From Vreelandella profundi (GTDB lineage Bacteria; Pseudomonadota; Gammaproteobacteria; Pseudomonadales; Halomonadaceae): a stretch of DNA of 64,000 nt. The notes under the pieces were generated by a model. That model made no database searches and was not told where the DNA came from. It saw nothing but the letters and a program-made list of their open reading frames with translations. The DNA lies in the NCBI RefSeq assembly GCF_019722725.1, contig NZ_CP077941.1, positions 2,294,001 to 2,358,000 of the forward strand. Direction: 5' to 3'. Numbering within the stretch: position 1 is the first letter of the stretch; each line of letters opens with the position of its first letter. Positions 27,157 through 35,435 of the stretch are shown here, in pieces. Position numbers and translations under genes: made by a program.

Positions 27157-27450
27157 TTACTGATATTCAGAGGGATCGATCGCTTTACCCAGTGAATTAC
27201 GATCAATCCAATTGCCACCTTTCGTTTCTTTATAGCGGAAAACCACTTTATCGCCCACGGTGACGGGAACCTCTCCGTCTTCGGTTTGATAGCTGTATTT
27301 CTCGCCCTCCACTACCAGGTGGTAACGATAAAGATCCGGCATACCCAGCCACTCTTTGAAAGGCCCTTCCCGCTCTAGTGACTGTAGCTCACCGCGACCT
27401 TCAAGCTTAGGAAGACGCTGCCGATTACCGCGCCGAAATCCACCTGCCAT
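27157..27450 (-). CDS. Unknown basic/beta-rich 97-residue protein
   Basis: I do not recognise this family. The N-terminus is basic (GGFRRGNRQRLPKLEGRGEL), the remainder is beta-strand-like with aromatic residues (YRYHLVVEGEKYSYQT, VTVGDKVVFRYKETKGGNWIDR), reminiscent of an OB- or SH3-like fold. It ends 33 bases before the dnaB stop region on the same strand, so it may be downstream in the same transcript. Codon usage looks like its neighbours. It has a good ribosome site (GGGAG about six bases upstream). Confidence 0.6.
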   Translation of the reverse strand: MAGGFRRGNRQRLPKLEGRGELQSLEREGPFKEWLGMPDLYRYHLVVEGEKYSYQTEDGEVPVTVGDKVVFRYKETKGGNWIDRNSLGKAIDPSEYQ

Positions 27451-27482
27451 TTGCTACTCCCGTTTTTACATTACACATCAAG

Positions 27483-28871
27483 TTAATCGCCAAACGAATC
27501 GCCGTAGCTATCCGGGGCTAAATCTTCAAAGCGCGTATACTTACCGATAAACGCCATATGCACCGTACCGATAGGCCCGTTACGCTGCTTACCAATAATT
27601 AACTCGGCAATCCCTTGGTTGTCGGGATTGTCAGGGTTATAAACTTCATCGCGATAAACAAAAGCGATAACATCAGCATCCTGCTCGATAGCGCCCGACT
27701 CACGCAGATCCGACATGATAGGACGCTTGTTAGGACGCTGCTCCAACGAGCGGTTCAGCTGTGAAAGCGCGACCACCGGGCAATTAAATTCTTTCGCTAA
27801 GCCTTTCAAAGAGCGCGAAATTTCCGAAATCTCGCCGGTGCGGTTTTCACTGAAGCCGGGGATCTGCATTAGCTGAAGATAATCGATCATGACCAGCGCA
27901 ATGTTGCCATGCTCACGAACTACTCGACGCATCCTGGAACGCATTTCATTGGGCGACAATGCGGCAGTATCATCGATAAACAGCTGCTTATCTTTGAGCA
28001 GATTCACCGCCGAGGTTAAGCGTGGCCAGTCTTCGTCTTCTAATTGACCGGTACGAACACGGGTTTGGTCAATCCGACCCAGCGAAGACAGCATCCTCAG
28101 CATCAACGATTCCGCGGGCATCTCCATCGAGAACACCATCACCGGCTTGTCGCTGGCGATGACCGCATGCTCGACCAGGTTCATGGCAAACGTAGTTTTA
28201 CCCATCGATGGCCGGCCAGCAATAACCACCATATCCGATGGCTGCAGACCCGTGGTCATTTCGTCCAGGTCACGAAAGCCCGTCGAAAGGCCGGTCATCT
28301 CACCCTTCAGGTTAAACAACTCGTCAATACGGTCAACGGCTTTGGTAAGCAGCTCACTCATGCCGATAGGGCCGCCCGTTTTGGGGCGTTCCTCAGCAAT
28401 CTGGAACACTAGCCGCTCGGCTTCATTGAGCAGTTCATCCGCCGGACGCCCTTGAGGCGTAAAGGCGCTGTCAGCAATTTGACTAGCCGCACGGATCAGC
28501 TTACGCAGCGTGGCACGCTCACGCACAATGTCGGCATAGGCGCGAATATTGCTGGCAGACGGCGTGTTACGCGCAAGCTCGGCCAGAAAGGCCAGCCCAC
28601 CCACGGTATCCAGGTGGTCGCGTGCTTCCAGCGCCTCAGAGATCGTCACTACGTCCAGCGGCTGTGCGGACTCGGCTAAGTGGATCATCACGTTGAACAC
28701 CAACCGATGCTCATAGCGATAAAAATCATCGGCGACCAGACGCTCTGAGACGTTATCCCACGCCTGATTATCCAGCATGAGCCCGCCTAATACCGACTGC
28801 TCTGCCTCAAGCGAATGCGGCGGCAGTTTTAGCGCGGCCGTTTCTTTATCAGCAGAAGGCGTGTCCTGCAT
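27483..28871 (-). CDS. dnaB: Replicative DNA helicase DnaB
   Basis: 462 residues. Hexameric 5'-3' helicase of the replication fork. N-terminal collar domain (SLEAEQSVLGGLMLDN), RecA-like domain with Walker A GRPSMGKTTFAMN, VMIDYLQLM (Walker B) and the H4 motif ALSQLNRSLEQRPNKRPIMSDLRESG. The ATG at 28871 has AAGGAG six bases ahead; a longer frame starts at 28895. Located downstream of rplI as in other gammaproteobacteria, but separated from it by a strong terminator. No intein or insertion. Confidence 0.97.
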   Translation of the reverse strand: MQDTPSADKETAALKLPPHSLEAEQSVLGGLMLDNQAWDNVSERLVADDFYRYEHRLVFNVMIHLAESAQPLDVVTISEALEARDHLDTVGGLAFLAELARNTPSASNIRAYADIVRERATLRKLIRAASQIADSAFTPQGRPADELLNEAERLVFQIAEERPKTGGPIGMSELLTKAVDRIDELFNLKGEMTGLSTGFRDLDEMTTGLQPSDMVVIAGRPSMGKTTFAMNLVEHAVIASDKPVMVFSMEMPAESLMLRMLSSLGRIDQTRVRTGQLEDEDWPRLTSAVNLLKDKQLFIDDTAALSPNEMRSRMRRVVREHGNIALVMIDYLQLMQIPGFSENRTGEISEISRSLKGLAKEFNCPVVALSQLNRSLEQRPNKRPIMSDLRESGAIEQDADVIAFVYRDEVYNPDNPDNQGIAELIIGKQRNGPIGTVHMAFIGKYTRFEDLAPDSYGDSFGD

Positions 28872-29020
28872 AGCAAGCTCCTTTAAATACGACAACGTAC
28901 CCAGTGAAGGTGCTTATCTTAGCCGAGCCCATACCGCGCGACGACCCACATCATCAAGATGTTGCCTTAAAGTACCCGGCGTTCATGCGCTGGATAATTT
29001 AGGCAACGTCCAGAAATAAC

Positions 29021-29048
29021 AAAAGGCGCGGGAAAACCCGCGCCTTTT
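29021..29048. terminator. Perfect terminator between rplI and dnaB
   Basis: AAAAGGCGCGGG-aaaa-CCCGCGCCTTTT, a 12-base-pair perfect stem with A and T ends. It ends the rpsF-rpsR-rplI transcript (minus strand). Confidence 0.93.
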
Positions 29049-29073
29049 GAAGCGTACGTGTCAGCGCAAAGAA

Positions 29074-29520
29074 TTACTCTGCAACGACGACCACGCGTAC
29101 AACGGCGTCCACTTCAGCGTGCAAGTGTAGCGCGATGTCGTATTCGCCAGTTTGACGAATCGGGCCATTCGGCATACGTACTTCGCTCTTGGCAACATCG
29201 ATGCCAGCAGAGGAAATTGCGTCGGCCAGGTCACGTGGACCAATCGAACCAAACAGTTTGCCTTCGTCGCCTGCTTTGGAAACCAAAGACAGTTCGATGT
29301 CGTTCAACTGTTCAGCACGCGCTTCAGCTTCTGCTTTACGCTCAGCGGCTTGCGCTTCGAGCTCAGCGCGCTGTACTTCAAACGCTTCGATGTTGTCTTT
29401 GGTGGCCGGTACGGCTAAACCGTAAGGCACCAAATAGTTACGACCATAACCAGGCTTAACAGTGACCTTGTCACCCAGGCCGCCCAGCTTACCAATGTTG
29501 TCGAGCAGAATGACTTCCAT
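29074..29520 (-). CDS. rplI: 50S ribosomal protein bL9
   Basis: 148 residues. N-terminal rRNA-binding domain ([36 protein letters not shown]) with the family pattern, a long connecting helix (about 41-75) and the C-terminal domain. It binds 23S rRNA near the L1 stalk. Part of the rpsF operon. Confidence 0.98.
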   Translation of the reverse strand: MEVILLDNIGKLGGLGDKVTVKPGYGRNYLVPYGLAVPATKDNIEAFEVQRAELEAQAAERKAEAEARAEQLNDIELSLVSKAGDEGKLFGSIGPRDLADAISSAGIDVAKSEVRMPNGPIRQTGEYDIALHLHAEVDAVVRVVVVAE

Positions 29521-29535
29521 CTCGTAAACCTCTTG

Positions 29536-30390
29536 TCAGTTGCTGCGGGCAAGGCGTGCGCGAACGTTCGCGAATGTATCAATCAGCCCCAACAGCAGCA
29601 CAATGAGAATCGTGGGCCAGGTCGTGATTAGCAGCACATAAAATGCGACTAGCCACAGCCCGTTCATCCCCTTTAATCCAATAAACCCGTGCACTAACGC
29701 AACGCCAGCTACCAATAGCGGAATCCAGCCAAGCATGGCTAACGCGTGGACACCTAACAGCGAGCCTGCCACCCCAATCACGGCCAAAATGGCCAGCTCT
29801 TTAGGGCTCAAGCGCAGTGCGTGAAACTCTTCACGAAAGCCGCCTGGGTTGTACAACCCAGCTTGCCAGCTTCGTGCAAGTGCTAAACACACTATGGCTG
29901 CCAACAGCACCACGAGCCCGGTAACTCCCCCCACTACCAGCGCGGCAATGGTTTGAGTGTCGTAGCCTTGGTTGGCAAATTCCGTGAGCATGCGATCCAC
30001 TTCTTGCGAACCTTCTCGCAGCTGCTCAAGCATTAGCTCTGTACCACCTGGCGGTGAAAAAATGCCAAGTTGAACCATGACCACAGCGACCAGTGTCCCC
30101 ACAATCAATGTTTCGCCCCAACGCATTCTTTCGCGCAGGATGACGGCCATCAGCGTTACCAGCAGTATGCTAGCAAGCGGAATCACGTCGCCCTGGGCCC
30201 ACCACCAGCCAGCCGGTAGCGCTGCTGCGATGATCACCGGTAGCGCAGGCGCAAAGCCTTTACGCAGGGTTATCAGCGCGGCAATGGCTGCTCCTAACCA
30301 GAACAGCCAAGGCACTAGCGTTGCTAGGGCCGCCACGCCTGCAGCGTAGGGCGTGCCCCGCATCAGCCATCGGGCTAGTGCCAGCATCAC
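29536..30390 (-). CDS. Membrane protein of the rpsR-rplI interval (DUF2232-like)
   Basis: 284 residues with about eight hydrophobic helices, no recognisable catalytic motif. A membrane protein lies at exactly this position, between rpsR and rplI, in pseudomonads; the DUF2232/YybS label is a guess from location and topology. It is nine bases from rpsR and 15 from rplI, so is co-transcribed with the ribosomal proteins. An ATG codon directly after the first is an equal start. Confidence 0.7.
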   Translation of the reverse strand: MMLALARWLMRGTPYAAGVAALATLVPWLFWLGAAIAALITLRKGFAPALPVIIAAALPAGWWWAQGDVIPLASILLVTLMAVILRERMRWGETLIVGTLVAVVMVQLGIFSPPGGTELMLEQLREGSQEVDRMLTEFANQGYDTQTIAALVVGGVTGLVVLLAAIVCLALARSWQAGLYNPGGFREEFHALRLSPKELAILAVIGVAGSLLGVHALAMLGWIPLLVAGVALVHGFIGLKGMNGLWLVAFYVLLITTWPTILIVLLLGLIDTFANVRARLARSN

Positions 30391-30399
30391 GTTAAACGC

Positions 30400-30627
30400 T
30401 TACTGGTGGCTATCGGAGTAGGGCAGCAGTGCCAGATAGCGCGAGCGCTTGATAGCGGTCGCCAACTGACGCTGATAGCGTGCTTTGGTACCGGTAATAC
30501 GGCTTGGAACGATCTTGCCGGTTTCGGTGACATAAGCCTTCAGCGTGTCCAGATCTTTATAATCGATCTGTTTGATGCCTTCAGCAGTAAAGCGGCAAAA
30601 CTTACGGCGACGGAAAAAACGTGCCAT
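30400..30627 (-). CDS. rpsR: 30S ribosomal protein bS18
   Basis: 75 residues; [64 protein letters not shown] is the standard bS18 sequence. It binds 16S rRNA as a dimer with bS6 on the platform of the 30S subunit and, with bS6, can repress its own operon. Confidence 0.98.
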   Translation of the reverse strand: MARFFRRRKFCRFTAEGIKQIDYKDLDTLKAYVTETGKIVPSRITGTKARYQRQLATAIKRSRYLALLPYSDSHQ

Positions 30628-30660
30628 GGACTAGCTCCTTAAAACGTGCAGTGAATAAAA

Positions 30661-31038
30661 TCAGGCAGTTTCTTCTTCTTCAGCGCGCGGTTTATCTTCG
30701 CGACGCGGACGTTTTTCTTCTGCCGGTTTCATCATCGGGGAAGCTTCAGTAACGGCTTCCTTGCAGCGAACAACCAAGCTGCGGATGATGGCGTCGTTGA
30801 AGCGGAAGATATTCTCGATTTCTTCGAGAGTCTCGCCAGCACATTCGACGTTCATCAGCACGTAGTGGGCTTTGTGGATCTTGTTGATCGGGTAAGCCAA
30901 GTGACGACGGCCCCAATCTTCTAGACGGTGCACAGTGCCGCTATTTTCAGTAACAATGCTGGTGTAGCGCTCGACCATAGCCGGCACTTGCTCGCTTTGA
31001 TCCGGGTGGACCATAAACACGATTTCGTAATGACGCAT
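30661..31038 (-). CDS. rpsF: 30S ribosomal protein bS6
   Basis: 125 residues. [24 protein letters not shown] opens the bS6 fold; the acidic, Lys/Glu-rich C-terminal tail is the substrate region for RimK glutamylation in relatives. The ATG at 31038 has AAGGAG five bases ahead and gives the family N-terminus; a longer in-frame start at 31137 runs through the leader RNA structure and is rejected. Confidence 0.97.
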   Translation of the reverse strand: MRHYEIVFMVHPDQSEQVPAMVERYTSIVTENSGTVHRLEDWGRRHLAYPINKIHKAHYVLMNVECAGETLEEIENIFRFNDAIIRSLVVRCKEAVTEASPMMKPAEEKRPRREDKPRAEEEETA

Positions 31039-31043
31039 GGAAT

Positions 31044-31111
31044 CTCCTTGCGGTTTGACAGCTTCCTTAGTGTGCCACTGCGAAAGCAGATAGCGACTGG
31101 GAAGCAAGGAG
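31044..31111 (-). promoter_or_regulatory. S6:S18-type autoregulatory leader on rpsF
   Basis: On the minus-strand RNA, CTCCTTGC (31111-31104) is perfectly complementary to GCAAGGAG (31051-31044), which contains the rpsF ribosome site. Between them lie TTCC/GGAA and a CTGC-tttc-GCAG hairpin, and a CCG precedes the right arm. This matches the general layout of the rpsF leader bound by the S6:S18 complex (outer stem, inner stem, CCG). The pairing is seen; protein binding is inferred. Confidence 0.6.
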
Positions 31112-31243
31112 TTAACTGAAGTGTTCGATGGCCGCATTAAGCGATCACCAAAGCATCAAACAGATCGTTTATTTCAATTACACTGTTCACAGCTAACGCC
31201 CGCTTGCATACAAACGGGCGCATGTATCTTAGTGGCGCGGCGG

Positions 31244-32029
31244 TTAACTTGCAAGCTGCCGCTGACGAACAGCTTCAAACAGACAAATTCCGGCCGCGAC
31301 CGATACATTCAGGCTAGACACCTCACCCGCCATCGGCAGCTTAGCAAGGTTGTCACATCCTTCACGGGTTAACCGGCGCATGCCCTTGCCTTCAGCGCCC
31401 ATCACTAGAGCCGTCGGGCCGGTCATATCGATGGCAAATACGCTGGACTCCGCCTCACCCGCCGTGCCGGTTATCCAAACGCCCGCATCTTTGAGCTTGG
31501 CGAGGGTGCGCGCCAAATTGGTTACTTGGTAAACCGGAACAACTTCGGCGGCACCGCAGGCCACTTTACGCACGGTGGCATTTAGCGGCGCCGCTTTATC
31601 TTTCGCTACAATCACCCCGTGAGCACCGGCAGCATCGGCACTGCGTAGGCAGGCACCAAAATTATGCACGTCGGTCACACCGTCTAAAATCAGCAAAAGC
31701 GGCGGCGTTGACGACGGCCAGGCTCGCAGCTTTAACCATAGCGACTCTTCGCCTTCAGGCGTAAGCGGCGGGCAAAAAGCTACCACGCCCTGATGAGCCG
31801 CGCCTTGCGTCAACTGATCCAGCAGGTCTCGCGGCTGCTCCTTCACGCGAGCACCGCGCGCCTGAGCTTGAGCAACGACCTCTTTTAAGCGGCTACCTGC
31901 GCCCTGCTGCACCCAAAGCTCACGTGGCGACTCACCTCGATCCAAAAGGCTTTGCAGGGCATGTACGCCATACACTTGATCCAACCCATCGGGAGTCTTA
32001 GGCCCCCGTCGAGACGATGCCGGCTTCAT
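31244..32029 (-). CDS. rlmB: 23S rRNA Gm2251 2'-O-methyltransferase RlmB
   Basis: 261 residues. SPOUT-class TrmH family: substrate-binding N-terminus (DQVYGVHALQSLLDRG), then LILDGVTDVHNFGACLRSADAAGAHGVI, ALVMGAEGKGMRRLTREGCD and SSLNVSVAAGICLFEAVRQR, the SAM-binding knot. The ATG at 32029 has AAGGG six bases ahead, in preference to an in-frame TTG six bases earlier. The rnr stop lies just upstream, so the pair is co-transcribed as usual. Confidence 0.96.
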   Translation of the reverse strand: MKPASSRRGPKTPDGLDQVYGVHALQSLLDRGESPRELWVQQGAGSRLKEVVAQAQARGARVKEQPRDLLDQLTQGAAHQGVVAFCPPLTPEGEESLWLKLRAWPSSTPPLLLILDGVTDVHNFGACLRSADAAGAHGVIVAKDKAAPLNATVRKVACGAAEVVPVYQVTNLARTLAKLKDAGVWITGTAGEAESSVFAIDMTGPTALVMGAEGKGMRRLTREGCDNLAKLPMAGEVSSLNVSVAAGICLFEAVRQRQLAS

Positions 32030-32031
32030 GC

Positions 32032-34464
32032 TCAACCCTTATTCGGTGATGGCTTGCGCGGGCCAGTGCGCGTCCGCCGAGGGCCACGACGGACGGCAGG
32101 CCGATCGCCGTTAGATGCCTTAGCACCGGCAGCCTTAGCACCGGCAGCCTTAGCGCCTCCAGCCGAAGAACTACCGCCCTCTTCTCCGCCGCGACTCTTA
32201 CGCGGCTGACGACGCGGCCGAGGCTTTTCATCGCCTAGACCAAAGTCGATCTTACGATCGTCCATATCGACGCGTGCCACCTGAACAGTAAGGCCATCGC
32301 CTAGCCGGTAAGTGGTGCCCGTCCGCTCGCCCTTGAGGCGGTGCTTTTCAGCTTCGTAATGATAGTAATCGGAAGGCAGCGAGGTTACGTGAACCAAGCC
32401 TTCTACGTAAAAGGCATCTAAGCGTACAAACAGACCAAACTGAGTAACCGATGCAATGGTGCCTTCAAACATCTCACCTAGCTTGTCGGACATAAACTCA
32501 CACTTCAGCCAGCTCTCGACATCACGCGTGGCCTCATCGGCGCGCCGCTCGGTCATTGAGCAGTGTTCGCCCAGCTCGAGCATTTGCTCAAACGTATACG
32601 GGCACCACTTGCTCGGCGGCTCAACCGGCGCACCCTCAACGCGCAATACCGTGTTGGTCTGGCGCGGCCCGCGGATCACCGACCGTATAGCGCGATGCAC
32701 CAACAGGTCAGGGTAACGGCGAATGGGCGAGGTGAAGTGGGCGTAAGCTTGATAAGCCAAGCCAAAATGGCCTTCATTTTGCGGAGAATAAACCGCTTGA
32801 TTCATCGAGCGCAGCATAACGGTCTGGATGATATCGAAATCGGGACGATCGGCAATAACTTCACGCAGCGCCTGATAGTCTTGCGGCGTCGGCATATCAC
32901 CGCCGCCAACAGACAGGCCGAGTTCGTTCAGGAACAGGCGCAGCTTATCAAGGCGCTCAGGCGTAGGACGCTCGTGGATGCGGTAAAGCGCCGGCAAATC
33001 ATGCTTATCTAAGAAGCGCGCGGTCGCAACGTTGGCTGCCAACATGCACTCTTCAATCAGCTTATGGGCATTATTACGGCTACGCGGAACGATTTTTTCG
33101 ATCTTACGCTCATCGTTAAAGATGATCGCCGTTTCGGTAGTATCAAAGTCGATAGCGCCGCGCTCTGCTCGCGCTTCACGCAGCAAGTAGTATAGCTCTT
33201 CCAGGCTTTTCAGCGGCTTCACTAATTCGCTGTATTCTGAGCGAAGCGCTTCGCCCTCTTCGCTTGTCTCATCAAGAATCGCCGCCACTTTGTTATAAGT
33301 AAGGCGCGCATGAGAGTTCATTACCGCCTCATAAAAGCGATAACGACTAATCGCCCCCGTCTGGGAGATATTCATTTCACAGACCAGCACTAAGCGATCC
33401 ACATGCGGATTCAGTGAACAAAGGCCGTTTGAAAGCAGCTCCGGCAGCATAGGGACGACTTGGCCAGGGAAGTAGACCGAGTTACCACGCGTGCGGCCTT
33501 CATCATCCAGCGCCGTACCAGGGCGCACGTAGTGGGAAACGTCGGCAATCGCCACCAACAGCTTCCAACCACCCGACTTTGTTTTCCATGCGCAGACGGC
33601 ATCATCAAAATCTTTGGCAGACTCATCATCAATGGTGACCAGCGGCACATCGCGTAAATCAACGCGGTGCTGCTTATCGTCTTCCAGCACTTCGGCTGAA
33701 ATGCTACCAATTTGATCAATAACCTCAGGCGGAAACTCAGCAGGAATGTCATAGCTACGAATCGCTATATCAATTTCCATGCCGGGGTCCATACGTTCAC
33801 CCAGCACTTCAACCACCTCACCTACCGGCTGTACGCGGGTAGCGGGCTGCTGAACAATTTTGGCAGAGATCACCTGCCCATCCTGTGCGCCGCCGCAGGC
33901 GCTATGAGGAATAATCACTTCCTGCGTGATGCGCGGATTTTCCGGAATCAGGATGCCAAACTCAGGCGTATTGCTACGATAAACGCCTACAATCGTTTGC
34001 GTGTTGCGAGCGATAACGTCGGCGATGGTCGCCTCATCGCGGCCACGACGATCGCGGCCACTAATGCGGGCCAACACATGGTCGCCGTGAAACACACGCC
34101 GCATTTGGCGCGGAGGCAGTACCAGGTCAGGTTTTTTGCCGTCATCACGCAGCAGAAAGCCAAAGCCATCGCGATGGCCCAGCACTTTGCCTTTCACTAA
34201 GTCGAGCTTATCAATCAGCGCGTAGGCACCTCGACGGTCGCGCAGCACCTGGCCGTCACGCTCCATGGCGGCCAAACGACGCCTGATCGCTTCGATAAGA
34301 TCTTCGTCTTCAAGCCCCAACATGCGGCTCATATTTTCGTGGCTAATCGGCTTGCCGTAGCTTTCTAATGCGGCGAGAAGGTATTCCCGGCTCGGCGCTG
34401 GGTTGCCGTATTTGTGCGCCTCGCGCTCGGCGTGCGGATCATCACTTAACGTCCAATACTTCAT
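32032..34464 (-). CDS. rnr: Ribonuclease R
   Basis: 810 residues. Processive 3'-5' exoribonuclease that degrades structured RNA, involved in tmRNA-linked mRNA decay and cold response. N-terminal HTH (SREYLLAALESYGKPI), two cold-shock domains, the RNB catalytic centre (TIDDESAKDFDDAVCAWKTKSGGWKLLVAIADVSHYV, with the metal Asp residues) and a C-terminal S1 domain (FEGTIASVTQFGLFVRLDAFYVEGLVHV). A basic tail ends with an A/K/G repeat encoded by 15-base direct repeats (32119-32148). Start ATG overlaps the stop of a leader ORF (ATGA). Confidence 0.97.
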   Translation of the reverse strand: MKYWTLSDDPHAEREAHKYGNPAPSREYLLAALESYGKPISHENMSRMLGLEDEDLIEAIRRRLAAMERDGQVLRDRRGAYALIDKLDLVKGKVLGHRDGFGFLLRDDGKKPDLVLPPRQMRRVFHGDHVLARISGRDRRGRDEATIADVIARNTQTIVGVYRSNTPEFGILIPENPRITQEVIIPHSACGGAQDGQVISAKIVQQPATRVQPVGEVVEVLGERMDPGMEIDIAIRSYDIPAEFPPEVIDQIGSISAEVLEDDKQHRVDLRDVPLVTIDDESAKDFDDAVCAWKTKSGGWKLLVAIADVSHYVRPGTALDDEGRTRGNSVYFPGQVVPMLPELLSNGLCSLNPHVDRLVLVCEMNISQTGAISRYRFYEAVMNSHARLTYNKVAAILDETSEEGEALRSEYSELVKPLKSLEELYYLLREARAERGAIDFDTTETAIIFNDERKIEKIVPRSRNNAHKLIEECMLAANVATARFLDKHDLPALYRIHERPTPERLDKLRLFLNELGLSVGGGDMPTPQDYQALREVIADRPDFDIIQTVMLRSMNQAVYSPQNEGHFGLAYQAYAHFTSPIRRYPDLLVHRAIRSVIRGPRQTNTVLRVEGAPVEPPSKWCPYTFEQMLELGEHCSMTERRADEATRDVESWLKCEFMSDKLGEMFEGTIASVTQFGLFVRLDAFYVEGLVHVTSLPSDYYHYEAEKHRLKGERTGTTYRLGDGLTVQVARVDMDDRKIDFGLGDEKPRPRRQPRKSRGGEEGGSSSAGGAKAAGAKAAGAKASNGDRPAVRRGPRRTRTGPRKPSPNKG
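32119..32148. repeat. 15-base tandem repeat in the rnr tail
   Basis: Two perfect copies of CTTAGCACCGGCAGC (plus a partial third from 32149). They encode repeated A/K/G residues in the disordered C-terminal tail of RNase R; 15 bases keeps the frame. Confidence 0.85.
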
Positions 34465-34586
34465 GCGATCAACATCCTTGATGGCGTCATCTGCGAGAGG
34501 CGTAAAAAAAGCGCAGACGCTATGCGTTGCGGGCGGGCTACTTCAGCGCTTGAAAGGCTAAAATGAATAGGGTTTTGTTTAGTCAT
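34461..34586 (-). CDS. Putative 41-codon leader ORF of rnr
   Basis: From the ATG at 34586, 41 sense codons run without a stop to TGA at 34463-34461, which overlaps the rnr ATG (ATGA). The peptide begins MTKQNPIHFS and is basic. The ATG sits six bases after the TATACT of the predicted promoter, so translation would be leaderless or the true start site lies a little differently. It spans the terminator-like hairpin, so ribosomes on it would disrupt the hairpin. No homolog known; it could be chance. Confidence 0.4.
   Translation of the reverse strand: MTKQNPIHFSLSSAEVARPQRIASALFLRLSQMTPSRMLIA
34504..34531 (-). terminator. Terminator-like hairpin in the rnr leader
   Basis: Minus-strand RNA: CGCA-ACGC-ATA-GCGT-c-TGCG (eight pairs, one bulged C), then C and seven Us. 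There is no upstream minus-strand gene, so it can act only on the rnr leader, as an attenuator. An alternative pairing AAGCGC (34551-34546) with GCGCTT (34514-34509) would exclude it. Confidence 0.55.
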
Positions 34587-34592
34587 GGCCGC

Positions 34593-34621
34593 AGTATAGC
34601 GCCGCGCGCTCAATCACCCAA
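34593..34621 (-). promoter_or_regulatory. Promoter of rnr
   Basis: Minus strand: TTGGGT (34621-34616), 17-base spacer, TATACT (34598-34593). Good spacing and -10; the predicted start is about 120 bases ahead of the rnr ATG. Confidence 0.65.
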
Positions 34622-34674
34622 CCGTCTTAGGCGTTGTTTATACAATTTGCTTTATAAAAAGCGCCTGAGAGGCC

Positions 34675-34702
34675 TTGCATTTAACCATCACCCCGGTATT
34701 AT
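34675..34702 (+). promoter_or_regulatory. Promoter of the tRNA-Leu cluster
   Basis: TTGCAT, 16-base spacer, TATTAT, ending 11 bases before the first tRNA. The short leader suits a tRNA operon. Confidence 0.6.
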
Positions 34703-34713
34703 ACGCGCCACTT

Positions 34714-34800
34714 GCCCAGATGGCGGAATTGGTAGACGCGCTAGCTTCAGGTGCTTGTGTCCGTATGGACGTGGAGGTTCAAGTCCTCTTCTGGGCACCA
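34714..34800 (+). tRNA. leuT: tRNA-Leu (CAG), copy 1
   Basis: 87 bases with long variable arm and encoded CCA; anticodon CAG. Acceptor stem GCCCAGA/TCTGGGC. Differs from copies 2 and 3 at acceptor position 7-66 (A-U instead of G-C) and at position 42, where T at 34756 replaces A and breaks the 28-42 pair of the anticodon stem (U-U). It is the first gene behind the promoter, so it is transcribed with the others. Gene symbol is by analogy with E. coli. Confidence 0.95.
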
Positions 34801-34900
34801 TACTGTTTCTATCCCCCTCACGGATATAAACAGTAAGGTGTAAAGTAAGGCAGTACTCGTCAAGGCAGTATTGCTAAGCAGTGGTAAATGTTTTGTGTTC

Positions 34901-34987
34901 GCCCAGGTGGCGGAATTGGTAGACGCGCTAGCTTCAGGTGCTAGTGTCTGTATGGACGTGGAGGTTCAAGTCCTCTCCTGGGCACCA
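34901..34987 (+). tRNA. leuT: tRNA-Leu (CAG), copy 2
   Basis: 87 bases, anticodon CAG, CCA encoded, perfect anticodon stem CTAGC/GCTAG. It differs from copy 3 only in the variable arm, where GTCT replaces GTCC (a G-U pair). Acceptor stem GCCCAGG/CCTGGGC. Confidence 0.97.
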
Positions 34988-35031
34988 TACGAACACAAAC
35001 AGTAACTCGTAATCCAAGCTTTAAATGATGC

Positions 35032-35118
35032 GCCCAGGTGGCGGAATTGGTAGACGCGCTAGCTTCAGGTGCTAGTGTCCGTATGGACGTGGAGGTTCAA
35101 GTCCTCTCCTGGGCACCA
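35032..35118 (+). tRNA. leuT: tRNA-Leu (CAG), copy 3
   Basis: 87 bases, anticodon CAG, CCA encoded. Every stem is intact and the variable arm pairs GTCC with GGAC. Last of the cluster; the downstream bases have a T-run (CAGCTTTTTTTATAC) but no clear hairpin. Confidence 0.97.
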
Positions 35119-35435
35119 TTTATAGTTCCAGCTTTTTTTATACTCATCTACGCCTTCCTAGCTTTATCCTAGCCCTTCTTTAATTATCACGCTTGTTGTT
35201 AATACAACACGCTATCTACTACCTTTTTATTTACCCAGTCTCCTATCACCGTTTCAATACACTCTTATTCATTAGTATTTGTGCTTCATTGCAGCCCCCA
35301 TTTCAAACACCCCATGCGTACAGCGCATGCCCTCATGCCCAGTTTGCAATGCCTCTCGGGCCTGAAATGACGTTAAGTTATACTGCCATGATATGTATGC
35401 ATGGAGAATGACGATAACGATAATGAGGGAAAGGT
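35119..35435. other. Intergenic region between tRNA-Leu and the BCCT gene
   Basis: 317 bases, AT-rich at its left. It holds a 22-base palindrome at 35191-35212 (TGTTGT-TAAT-ACAACA core with one mismatch in the outer arm), possibly an operator, and TATACT at 35380-35385 which could be the BCCT -10 without a clear -35. I see no gene. Confidence 0.35.

Noticed and set aside
31039..31137. Longer N-terminus for bS6
   Set aside because: Runs through a leader structure and lacks the family N-terminus, which begins at 31038.
31197..31220. CGCCCG...CGGGCG hairpin after rlmB as a terminator
   Set aside because: Loop of twelve and no T-run on the minus strand; weak evidence.
34563..34829. 88-codon plus-strand frame across the first tRNA-Leu and its promoter
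   Set aside because: It is occupied by a clear tRNA and promoter, has no ribosome site, and its sequence resembles no known protein.
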